Shown: one piece after another, positions 36,208 to 45,100 of the stretch
How positions within the stretch are numbered: position 1 is the first letter of the stretch
Layout of the letters: every line of letters starts with the position of its first letter
DNA from: CAZDBA01 sp965224765
GTDB lineage: Bacteria > Planctomycetota > Planctomycetia > Pirellulales > Pirellulaceae
DNA length: 64,000 nt
Direction of reading: 5' to 3'
Assembly: GCA_965224765.1 (NCBI GenBank)
Contig: CBDDAC010000019.1
Location: forward strand, 124,001 to 188,000
Notes under the pieces: generated by a model
Database searches by the model: none
What the model was told of the DNA's origin: nothing
Seen by the model: only the letters and a program-made list of their open reading frames with translations
Position numbers and translations under genes: made by a program

Positions 36208-37206
36208 TTATTCACATTGATCATGCGAAATACTTTCGATGATCCGCCAAAACAAATGCTTGGCAACAGGCCCCTCATTCCACGCCTGAACAATTCCAAA
36301 TCCACAGACAATCAACTCTGAGAATTTTTGACGATCTGCAGACTGAAACGAAAATTGAATCCAGGGCCAAGCAATTTTTGCATCTGAAGCCACAATCGAA
36401 ATCGCGTCATTGGCCTGGCAAAACCCAAATCGCCTACTAACACATGAATTCCCTGACCAGTACAGGGAATCAAATCGTTTATCGAATTGATGGATCACCC
36501 GATTCCTCTGCAAAACAATCTCATACAAGAGACCGTCGGTGACATCCTTCGGCATTTTCAGTTTCAGATTCCCATCGGCAAACGCCAACACCAATACATT
36601 CAGTCCACGCAAATTCGCCGCAACCAACGACTCCGCGAGTCGCGGATGCCGCTCTAGCGAAATCCCCTCGCCAACAATAATCAAACCTTCCTCCGCCCGA
36701 TCAATTGCCTCAATACTGTGAAGCCGTTGAAAAGGCACTCTCGACTCTTTCAAAACTGACTCGGTTTGGCCATCAGAATCAAACAGAAGAATCCTGAGTT
36801 TCTCTAGAAACGCTTGGCGTGCCACAAAGGGATCGGAGCCATACACCCAAACTTGTTTGGCAGCCCTCTCTCCATCACAACGCAGTTCCAAAACCACATC
36901 GATCACAACCCCTTCTTTGATTTCTGGTGCAACCAGTTTGACGAGCACCTCACTCCCCCCGGCATCAACCGCCCTGCGAACGGCACGCCCCGAATCCAAA
37001 GTCCTTCCGTTTATTGTCAACACCCAAGTCACTTCGCTCGTACGTTCACGATTATCTCGAAATACGAATTCGACGGGCAGCCCGGCGGAAATACATGACC
37101 ACTCATTTTCCTGCACGAAAGACTCTACGTCCTGCGCACCAGAGATTTGAATCATCAACCACAGTGACAAAATACACCCACCGACGCCAAATCGACCAAT
37201 TCTCAT
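36208..37206 (-). CDS. Secreted protein of unknown function in the ECF-sigma operon
   Basis: 332 aa. Signal peptide (FGVGGCILSLWLMIQISGAQ), a beta-rich domain (VEFVFRDNRERTSEVTWVLTINGRTLDSG) of about 100 residues that may be immunoglobulin-like, then an alpha/beta part with a receiver- or GATase-like alternation (LRILLFDSDGQTESVLK, EEGLIIVGEGISL, LRGLNVLVLAFADG). I do not recognise the family. It overlaps the anti-sigma-like gene by 4 nt, so it is co-translated, and lies 30 bp before the first CsgG-like gene. Confidence 0.75.
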   Translation of the reverse strand: MRIGRFGVGGCILSLWLMIQISGAQDVESFVQENEWSCISAGLPVEFVFRDNRERTSEVTWVLTINGRTLDSGRAVRRAVDAGGSEVLVKLVAPEIKEGVVIDVVLELRCDGERAAKQVWVYGSDPFVARQAFLEKLRILLFDSDGQTESVLKESRVPFQRLHSIEAIDRAEEGLIIVGEGISLERHPRLAESLVAANLRGLNVLVLAFADGNLKLKMPKDVTDGLLYEIVLQRNRVIHQFDKRFDSLYWSGNSCVSRRFGFCQANDAISIVASDAKIAWPWIQFSFQSADRQKFSELIVCGFGIVQAWNEGPVAKHLFWRIIESISHDQCE

Positions 37207-38054
37207 GACAACACTCCGCTGTTAAGCGCTAAAACAACCTGGTCTGCATCTTCTACAGTGTTAGCTTTGCCAATTCGATCCGCGGATTGATAAAGTCGAT
37301 ATTCAACTCCGTCCTGAATCAAAGAGTAAACATTGATCGGCTTACCGCTACGGTAAAGCTCCGAATTCGCCACCGACACACTGACGGGTAAATCAAAACG
37401 ACATCGCAAATCCACTGAAACCAGATGCTGCTCCACGGGGAACGCCCAAATCTCCAACTGAAAAGCATTCTCGTCGTTCAGATTTAGCTGCACCCTTTCC
37501 TCACGCCCGGCAAGCAAGCTAACACTCCGTTCCAGCTTCCAACTCCCGTGCTCCTTTCGATCGACAACTCGAGAAACCAACACCAACTTGACACCTACGA
37601 ATTCTTTTCGTCTGGCCAACTCGGGTGCGCTTTCCAGCTCAACACTCAACTCACCATCAACATCTGAGATCCAAAGTAACTCCTTGCCATAGACCTCAGC
37701 AAAGCGTTGATACAACTGCCGCTGCTTGCCAACATCCGTCCGCGCCAGCTCAAACACCGACTCGTCCGCCGCAACATTCATTGGAGTCCTATTCCAATCA
37801 ATGGAAAATATCCCGATGGCAATCAAAACAAGTGCTGCAATCGCAATCACAGCACGCCAGAAAACGCCTTGCCGATGCGGTGTAGAAGTTTCAACTGCCC
37901 CAACAGCGGCTTCCAGCTTGGCTTGAATTTGCCGTTGCAATTGCTCCAAATGATCTGCAGAGGCCGTCCGCTCCGCTCCCCATTGGTGGATTGCATGATC
38001 AAGTCCTTCGTCACTTCGTTTGGCTGGTTCGCCATTTTGATGTTCGCTATTCAT
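37203..38054 (-). CDS. Single-pass membrane protein, probable anti-sigma factor
   Basis: 283 aa from the ATG at 38054 (MNSEHQNGEP), whose ATGA overlaps the sigma-factor stop; a longer frame to 38135 would overlap the sigma gene by 85 nt. A cytosolic N-terminal region of about 70 residues rich in helix (SADHLEQLQRQIQAKLEAAVG), one transmembrane helix (WRAVIAIAALVLIAIGIF, about 66-83), and an extracytoplasmic beta-rich domain. This is the topology of transmembrane anti-sigma factors, and the overlap with an ECF gene supports it. No zinc-binding anti-sigma (HxxxCxxC) motif is visible. Confidence 0.72.
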   Translation of the reverse strand: MNSEHQNGEPAKRSDEGLDHAIHQWGAERTASADHLEQLQRQIQAKLEAAVGAVETSTPHRQGVFWRAVIAIAALVLIAIGIFSIDWNRTPMNVAADESVFELARTDVGKQRQLYQRFAEVYGKELLWISDVDGELSVELESAPELARRKEFVGVKLVLVSRVVDRKEHGSWKLERSVSLLAGREERVQLNLNDENAFQLEIWAFPVEQHLVSVDLRCRFDLPVSVSVANSELYRSGKPINVYSLIQDGVEYRLYQSADRIGKANTVEDADQVVLALNSGVLS

Positions 38055-38590
38055 GATTCCAGATACCGACTGAGACTTTGTTTCAACTGTTTCCGTGCTT
38101 CGTGAAGCCGCCAATAAAACGTTTGAGGTGTACATTCCTCAATTTTTGCAGCTTCGCCTGGCGACAGTTCTTGGAATGCCGCTCGGAACTCCGGCTTCAA
38201 CTCCTGAATTCGATGCTCAACCTCCTTTCGAAGTTCGAGCTGCAACAAAGAACTCTCCGGATGAAACTCGGCTGCATCCTCAACATCAACGGGTACCTCC
38301 AAAAGCACATTTTCTAGTGGACGAGTCCGTTTCTTGAGCGCTGTATAAATCGAGTTCATCGCAATACGATAAAGCCAGGTGGAGAACAGCGAACCTCCCA
38401 GAAACTTGGGTAGCGCAAGAACCACTTTCAAAAACACCTCTTGGGCGATGTCATCTGCAAGTGATTGATTCCCCGTCATCTTGAACGCCAGCCCGTGGAT
38501 TGGCCGCATATGACGTGAAACCAACTCGTTTAGAACACTCGATTCACCCGTCTCTTTGAAATCGGCAATGATTTGTTCATCTGATTTCAT
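38051..38590 (-). CDS. ECF-type RNA polymerase sigma factor with shortened region 4
   Basis: 179 aa. Region 2 is complete: LVSRHMRPIHGLAFKMTGNQSLADDIAQEVFLKVV...FSTWLYRIAMNSIYTALKKR. Region 4 has the helix-turn-helix LSPGEAAKIEECTPQTFYWRLHEARKQLKQSL, but the segment before it reads LKPEFRAAFQELSPGEAA, where relatives have about eight more residues (a V/L-rich helix ending in E-G/E-L). The missing stretch is in frame. First gene of a same-strand unit with the anti-sigma-like gene and the CsgG-like genes. If the deletion is real, -35 recognition may be weakened. Confidence 0.85.
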   Translation of the reverse strand: MKSDEQIIADFKETGESSVLNELVSRHMRPIHGLAFKMTGNQSLADDIAQEVFLKVVLALPKFLGGSLFSTWLYRIAMNSIYTALKKRTRPLENVLLEVPVDVEDAAEFHPESSLLQLELRKEVEHRIQELKPEFRAAFQELSPGEAAKIEECTPQTFYWRLHEARKQLKQSLSRYLES

Positions 38591-38669
38591 TGCGATTTGT
38601 TGCTGGATGGGACCATTTTGTGTTCTTTAAGTTAGACAACGGCCAACACCGCATCTTAGTGATAATTTC

Positions 38670-38704
38670 AAAAAAAAAGCGACTCACCCTTTCGAGTCAG
38701 CCGC
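38670..38704 (-). terminator. Terminator after the DUF1598 gene
   Basis: On the minus strand GCGGCTGACTC-loop-GAGTCGC is followed by nine Ts, directly downstream of the DUF1598 stop at 38736 and upstream of the sigma gene. It separates the two units. Confidence 0.75.
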
Positions 38705-38735
38705 CTGAATCACTCTGATTGAAATGTAATTTTAA

Positions 38736-40469
38736 TTAGTCCCAGTACCACTGACTGGTTTCTCCGACCACGGTCGCCGCTTTTCGAGTACTTGCCAATT
38801 CGCCAGACGACTCAGTTTTCATTCGATCTTTGGAAACGACCTCCGATACGTCATAGGAAATCCCCCCACTGACGCCGACCAAAGTATGTCGAAGCGATTT
38901 CCCGTTAACTCGCTTGTTGATCGTCCGATGATTCATCACGGACCCAACCTGAGTCGGTGTTGCCTCCAATTTAGGCTGATATCGAAGAGCCGAGTCAGAT
39001 CGAAAAAATGTCATATTCCAATTGGCTTGTTCGTCCAGGCGTTCCTGTCGGATGATTGCACTAATTAATGCCATATCAAAAACGTTTTTCAACTGACGAT
39101 AGATGGGGTACTTGTCAGAAATTTCTGCGTAGTGATCTGTAAAATCATCGGCAAATTGCTTGTTCGACCCAGTCGCCTGGCCGGTATGGATTCGCTTTCC
39201 TTGATCGTCGATCATCTCGTTCTCAGTGAGAACCTTGACGCCCGTTCCGTGAAACTCAAATGCCAAACGATCTTCGTCCGAAAACACATCATCATAGTTT
39301 AAGGTAAACCACAACCGCACTACATCCATTGGCGGCGCAGTACCATCTGCATTGAGTTTAACCTGGGAGAGGAAACTGGGAATCTCAGGAATTGAATCCT
39401 CCAAACCCACTCCGATCAACTTCATTCGATAATCGGCCTCAACGAGAATCCGTCCGGCGTGAGTTTGCGGGTCGATACCAAAAACTTCGATGTCTTGCTC
39501 GCCAAGTTTCTCACGCAATTTGTTGCGCCAGGCCCTTCCAGAAAGTTGAGTATTCTCCAAGTACTCTTTGGTATCAGCCAGACTCTGCTGGCGAGGAGTA
39601 ATCGCACAGCCAAACTTGCCGTTCTTGTCATAGGCATTTCGCAAACAAACGACCAAGTCATCCAACTGCAATACCGGCTTTCCCGAAGCAACGTTAATTG
39701 CACGGCCTTCGTCGCTTAGCTGCCAAGGACCCGCGGGGCCAGCAATCACAATGTCACCGGAATCAGGATCGGCGATTAAATATCTGATTTCATAGAGACC
39801 CGCCAGGTTCATCATCTCATCGGGAATGACTTTTCCACGTGCCGCCAACAACTGGGCTTCGCGTTCCAGCTTGACCAGCGAGATCTTTCTCAAACCAGAC
39901 TGAGAAATCGTATTCCAGTTTGAGTCTTTCGACAGGGCTTCGTTACGCAGACGTGTAAGAGTCGCGCTGCCAGGTTTGATTTTTTGCAAGGTTCCCGAGG
40001 CATCAACATAAACACCGGCAGGATAAGCCTGGATGCTGCCATCGCCATTTGTGTCGTCCCAATCATCGGGTGCGATCGTACCTTTGATCAGGTCAATGAG
40101 ATTGGTAAAGTCGGCTTCGGTGATTCCGCCCTGATTGGGGTTCGGAGTCGAGGTGTCCAACAAGTTCCCCAACGTGTCCGCTCGGGTGACATCATTGTTA
40201 ATTGAACTTGCCGAGTAATAGGCTCCATCAATCGCCCCACCATCAAATTGGGCCTGGGAAATTTGTGCACGCCACTGATCTGCCTGATTCCCTTCCAGCT
40301 GATTCGCGAGGTCAATCGCTGTTGCGAATTCACCACTGGAAAGATGATTCTGAATTTGCCCGGGAATGTCCTGGGCGGAAACTATCGAAGCAGCTGATAG
40401 TATCAAGCAAAGAAATAGAGTCGGTTCCACCCGCTGATGTAGGTGTTCCGCGTAGAAAGCTCTTCTCAT
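38736..40469 (-). CDS. DUF1598 domain-containing exported protein
   Basis: 577 aa. Signal peptide (TLFLCLILSAASIVSAQ), helical N-terminal repeats, then the DUF1598 core: PAGVYVDASGTLQKI, the MMNLAGLYEIRYLIADPDSGDIVIAGPAGPW segment, QLDDLVVCLRN, and the DRLAFEFHGTGVKVLTENE region. Family found almost only in planctomycetes and of unknown function; members are secreted. The ATG at 40469 has AAGAGGA 8 nt upstream, and that ribosome-binding site sits inside a 12-bp perfect palindrome CCTCTTAAGAGG (40479-40490), which could hide it in a hairpin. Confidence 0.88.
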   Translation of the reverse strand: MRRAFYAEHLHQRVEPTLFLCLILSAASIVSAQDIPGQIQNHLSSGEFATAIDLANQLEGNQADQWRAQISQAQFDGGAIDGAYYSASSINNDVTRADTLGNLLDTSTPNPNQGGITEADFTNLIDLIKGTIAPDDWDDTNGDGSIQAYPAGVYVDASGTLQKIKPGSATLTRLRNEALSKDSNWNTISQSGLRKISLVKLEREAQLLAARGKVIPDEMMNLAGLYEIRYLIADPDSGDIVIAGPAGPWQLSDEGRAINVASGKPVLQLDDLVVCLRNAYDKNGKFGCAITPRQQSLADTKEYLENTQLSGRAWRNKLREKLGEQDIEVFGIDPQTHAGRILVEADYRMKLIGVGLEDSIPEIPSFLSQVKLNADGTAPPMDVVRLWFTLNYDDVFSDEDRLAFEFHGTGVKVLTENEMIDDQGKRIHTGQATGSNKQFADDFTDHYAEISDKYPIYRQLKNVFDMALISAIIRQERLDEQANWNMTFFRSDSALRYQPKLEATPTQVGSVMNHRTINKRVNGKSLRHTLVGVSGGISYDVSEVVSKDRMKTESSGELASTRKAATVVGETSQWYWD

Positions 40470-40554
40470 TGAATTGTTCCTCTTAAGAGGCGATGCCCCA
40501 TCGCACTCGCTCTAGCTTGACATAAATGCCTGGGATACGTCAAGTTTTTTATAC

Positions 40555-40590
40555 GAAAAAAGCCCACCTGTTAAATCGACTGGTGGGCTT
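40555..40590 (-). terminator. Terminator of the Cys-rich protein gene
   Basis: On the minus strand AAGCCCACC, a 13-nt loop, GGTGGGCTT, then a run of Ts: a 9-bp perfect stem with T-run about 60 bp after the stop at 40649. Confidence 0.85.
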
Positions 40591-40648
40591 CATTACTTTG
40601 AATTACCTTGTGGAAACGGCAAATTCGCCGCCACAGGGTTATTTCCGC

Positions 40649-41635
40649 TTAGAATCCGCGGCGATTCTCTAGAACACTGTTTGCAACGCGATTGGTGTTG
40701 GGCTGATAGTAGCTGGCACCTTCATGCGTTGGCTCAACCTCTGAAGGCAAAACAGGGGGAGATACTTCTCTAGGTTGCATGATTTGCGGCTGCATTGTCC
40801 CCTGGTCAACAGGAGTCATCATTTGTGGATGAGTTGAGGTACAGCCACATGCACCGGTAAGCTGTCCGTTAACAGCACTAGTGAAATCTCCGCAGCCTCC
40901 TCCTGATCCACAGCGTCCTCCAAAATAGGACGAGCTTGTGGCACCATGTCTTGCATAGAAGTTACTGAAGGTTCGATCATGCCAGCTTCCACGCGAAAAC
41001 AATCCGCAACCACTGCCACAACTGCGATGTGAAAATACACCAGCGAATTTTCCACGAAGCTTGCCGCCGCATCCGCCGCCACAACCTTGGTTGCAGCCGC
41101 CACAATCAGCAACCGGCGCCGCGGTTCCGCAACCGCTGTCACAGCCACCTGTAGCGCATCCGCCAGTTGCACATCCAGAGGGATAGCCAAAGCCATCATT
41201 GCACTCGCCGCCACATCCACCCGATTTCAATCCGGAGAACAAGCCGCGAAGTTTTCCGCCCAGGCAATGTCCATTTCCACCACCACATCCACCGCCACAA
41301 GCATCAGCAGCGGGTGCGAAAACACCTGCTCCGCAACCACCGCCACATGATTGCCCACAGCCATCGCCACATGATTGTTCACAACCACCACCGCAACCGT
41401 GATTGATCGAGCAATTGTCGTTGCAATAGTCACTCCACAGTGCCGCGGCTGCGTAATTCGAGATTTCTCGACCGCAGTTGGCACCACCATAGGCGTTTCC
41501 AACCATTCCATTGAATGCGTCGCTGATGCGGCATCCCTGATTCTGGTGAAGATTCCCACACTGCGCGGACGCAATCTGGGCTCCAACAGCAAACACAGTG
41601 ATCGCCAAACAAGAAGTCAAAAATCCTTTTAACAT
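40649..41635 (-). CDS. Secreted Gly/Cys-rich protein
   Basis: 328 aa from the ATG at 41635 (MLKGFLTSCLAITVF), which has TAGGAG 12 nt upstream and starts a proper signal peptide (cleaved after ASA); the longer frame to 41737 adds unlikely sequence. The mature protein has about 30 Cys, mostly in CGGGC, CGGGCGG and GCATGGC runs between residues 70 and 230, then a His/Ser/Phe-rich section, then a Pro/Met/Gln-rich tail (MMTPVDQGTMQPQIMQP). Such proteins are typical of planctomycete cell walls or extracellular structures and could form disulfide networks or bind metal. No named family. Confidence 0.78.
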   Translation of the reverse strand: MLKGFLTSCLAITVFAVGAQIASAQCGNLHQNQGCRISDAFNGMVGNAYGGANCGREISNYAAAALWSDYCNDNCSINHGCGGGCEQSCGDGCGQSCGGGCGAGVFAPAADACGGGCGGGNGHCLGGKLRGLFSGLKSGGCGGECNDGFGYPSGCATGGCATGGCDSGCGTAAPVADCGGCNQGCGGGCGGKLRGKFAGVFSHRSCGSGCGLFSRGSWHDRTFSNFYARHGATSSSYFGGRCGSGGGCGDFTSAVNGQLTGACGCTSTHPQMMTPVDQGTMQPQIMQPREVSPPVLPSEVEPTHEGASYYQPNTNRVANSVLENRRGF

Positions 41636-42146
41636 TATTCCATTACTCCTATGGATCTGATTTCGTCGTGTCAAAGCGACCACGGCGGATTGTTTCGATT
41701 GAAATGATTGGGGGGTTCCCAATTTCATTCCGGCCAACTCATTCAGGCTGCGTATACACCGCCAGAGCTCTCGTCGTATTCTTCATGTCAAGCAACAACC
41801 AACCGCCAAACAAAAACGAAGCGACAACTCTGCAGGTCTCTATCCAGGACTCCTCTCAGGTCTTAGTCTGAGGAATCCACAAACGAGATTGGATCGTTAT
41901 TGTCGGATCGACCCAATTGCCGTGACAGATTCAAGCGGCTTGTTCAGTAACAACGAATTTTCGCAATCTCACGTTGATTGTTCAGAAAGCGTTGTCGCGA
42001 CCAGCGGCGCAAACATCACGCATCATTTCACAAACGCGAGCTGCAACTGATTTACAGAAAGTAAAGAAGGTTCGGACTGATCCAATTAACCGAGAGGATT
42101 CAATTGAATGCTCGGAATTACCGGCACATCATGCAAAGGCCGAACG
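41636..42146 (+). other. Non-coding region upstream of the Cys-rich protein gene
   Basis: About 500 bp without a supported gene between two minus-strand genes. It should hold the promoter and leader of the Cys-rich gene. Short frames are present on both strands but none has a good start signal or recognisable protein. Confidence 0.4.
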
Positions 42147-42170
42147 AAAAACCCGGCGCCCCGGGCTTTC
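42147..42170 (-). terminator. Terminator after the SMC-like ATPase gene
   Basis: On the minus strand GCCCGG-GGCG-CCGGGT is followed by TTTT, right after the stop at 42174. Confidence 0.75.
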
Positions 42171-42173
42171 TTG

Positions 42174-45100
42174 CTACCTCAAATCCTTGGGAACCATCGA
42201 GTTTGACTCATACCAAATATCCTCGTTACCGGACAAATCGATTGGCGTATCAAGATCAGGAGAAACATAGACCAATTCGTTCCGCAGACGGGATTCAATA
42301 CGTTGATCGTCCGTAACGGCAGAAAGCTCAAACTCTAACTCAGGGTCATATTCGTTAGTCGAGAGCTCCACAGCATCATGAGAAACAATCACGGGCGGCG
42401 CAACTTCAGCGACGGCAGCCGGCTGATAGGTTGGCTCGACGGTACCGCGATAGGGATAGGGCATTGCCTGATGCTCAACCACATCTCGATGATTAGGCAA
42501 GATGCGAACATCTGCTCCCAACAAATGGAACATATCACGCATATGATCATGGCAGGTGAAAAACAGAATCTGAAATCCTTTGGAGGCAAAATCACAAAGA
42601 AGTTCAGCCGCTTTTCGAGCTCGGTGTGCGTCAAAGTTCACCAGCACATCATCCAAGACGATCGGTAGCACGGTTCCTCGGCGGGCATAGGCTCCGACGA
42701 GAGCCAATCGCAAACTTAAATATACGGCTTCTCTTGTTCCGCGGCTTAGTTTATCGACCGTGATCGTTTCGTCATTGCTGTTGTCGACCAATAGTTCCTC
42801 ACCAACGAGCCGAGTCCAGATACGAACGTACTGCCCTTCGGTCAAACGTTCCAAATACGTGGAAGCTTCCTTAAGCGTTTCCGGCTGTCGCTTGGCTTCG
42901 TAGCCCTCACGAATCGTTTCCAACATCTGCGAACTGGTTGCCAAAACCTGCCAACGCTTTTTGAGATCGTACATCTCTGCGTCGATGACGTTCAGCTCCA
43001 ACCGAGCCTCGTCCAATCGCGAATCCTCTCCGAGCATTTTGACTTCTTGCAGGAATTCGCCTCGCTGTTGAAGCAACTTTGTTTGCTGCTCTTTCAGTTC
43101 CTCAACTTCCATTTGAACATCGTCCCAGCGTTTTTCCAGTCCGCTGCGACCATAGGTTTCCAAATGAGTCTGAACATCCTCTTCCGCGAAATTATTCCCC
43201 AATGCGGCAGCGATCTGTTCGGTCAACTGACGCTGCTTGGAAACCAACTTCCGACGCTGTGCGTGCTTGATGTCAAACTGTCGATATTCGTCTTCCGTAT
43301 CAACACCAACGCTGGCCAGCAATCGGTGTCGCAATCCGACCAAACGATCCAACTCACGTTTGGACTTTGTGAAGCGACCACGAAGCGTTTTATAACGGTC
43401 GATGTACTCACGTCGTGTCGAGACCAACTGGCGTTGTTCATTCAGATGACTATTCAATTCAGTCAAACGTTCAAGCGGATTTGCGGTGTCAATCTGCACT
43501 CCTGCGTCCTGCACTAGCTCGTCGATTCGATGGGTCAATGAACCCAACTCGCGGTTCCGATCAGCCAACTCAACTTTGTATTGATCCACACGAGCATGAT
43601 TGGATGCAATTCGGGAACTACGTTCGGTAATTTCCTTCACCTGAAGCGGAGAAAGCGTCTCGGGCAATCCCACGCTGCGTAGCGTTGCACGCCAAGTCTC
43701 TTGTTTTGCGGTAACTTCTCTTTCTTGAGCCGTAATACGATGTCGCAAATCTTCTAGGCTCATGCGAGCCGTTTTCACGCGGCTTTCCAGTGGAACGAGA
43801 TCTTCCAGTCTGGCCATACGTGATTCAGCATCCTTCAATTCAAGGTCCCAACCACTGACAAGCGTTTCAGGCAATTGCCTTTCGATTTCGTCTCGTTCGT
43901 TCTTGGCTCGCTTCAATTGCTGACGGATCAGTTCGATCTGGTGACGATAGTCATCCAATTCATCTCGCGCGATCCGCTCCCAATGATATTTGAGTCCCAT
44001 TGCAACAAAGAAACAAACCGCACCCAACATCATCATCAAAAAGCCAAGATGTGACGTCGCGTTACCAAACTGGTCCACCATCTGCGAACTGGTAAAAAAG
44101 GTCCCATTGAACAGTGAGCTAATCAAGCCGAATCCCGCCAGCACCGTACCTGCGACGAAAACCAGTCCGATGATCGACAGTTTGTTGACAGGAAGCACCT
44201 GCTCATTGACGACATCGTCAATTTCGCGTTCCAACCCGTGCCGGGACACTTGAAGTTTTTGGATCTTGTCTTCCAGCTCAATCCGGCGACGCAAGCGATT
44301 GACGTGCCGACTGGTATCGTCAATCGTTCCAGGGATTCCATCCGAGTGTTCGGAAATCGACGTACCAAGATGCTCTTCGGTTTGTCCGAGTTCGAACTTG
44401 GCCTTGTCCGCTTCCTGTTTCAGCGTGTTAAGGCGATCTTCGTGCTCTAGAAATGTTTTGGCGTTGGTTTTGAGCGAACTCAATCCACGGTTGGACAGAT
44501 CACGCACATCCTTGGCACGGATTTTCAGCTGATTTCCCAATCCATCGACTTCTGCCAACATCCCATTTTCAATGGTGTTAATTTCACCGTTTAGATGGTT
44601 GGCCTGTCGCATCAACGACTCAATCCAGGGCAAGTGCTCCGATACCGCTTGGATTCGGCTTTTTTGAGCCCAAAGGGTTCGGTTGATCGGAAGCTGAGTC
44701 CCTTCCGATTTGACTCGCAGGCGTTCGTGACGAATCTCGTTGATCCGTTCACGCTGCTGGGCAATCTTGGAATTCAGTTTGTCCAAATCTTTAACTTTGA
44801 TCATTTGCGGATCAGGCAATTTTCCAAACGCATCGGCCTGTTGTTGCAAGACGTGTCGGGACTGCCAACGCTCGGCGATTTGAATGGAGACTTCGACTAA
44901 ACGCGCTTCGCGCTCGGTAGTTTTGATCTCTGTCGTAAGTTCTGCCAAACGGTGATTGATTTCCTGGGTCTGGGCGGAAACTCGAGACCATCGTTTGGAC
45001 CGCGTGCGTAGTTCCTCGATTTCCTGAAGCAACTTTCGACGTTTCTCGAACAATCCAGAAAGCCGCGCCTTCGACTCAGGGTCGTTGAACCAGATATCAT

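Noticed and set aside
44000..44200. Classifying the SMC-like ATPase as SbcC/Rad50
   Set aside because: There is no CxxC zinc hook at the centre of the coiled coil; two membrane helices occupy that place, as in YhaN.
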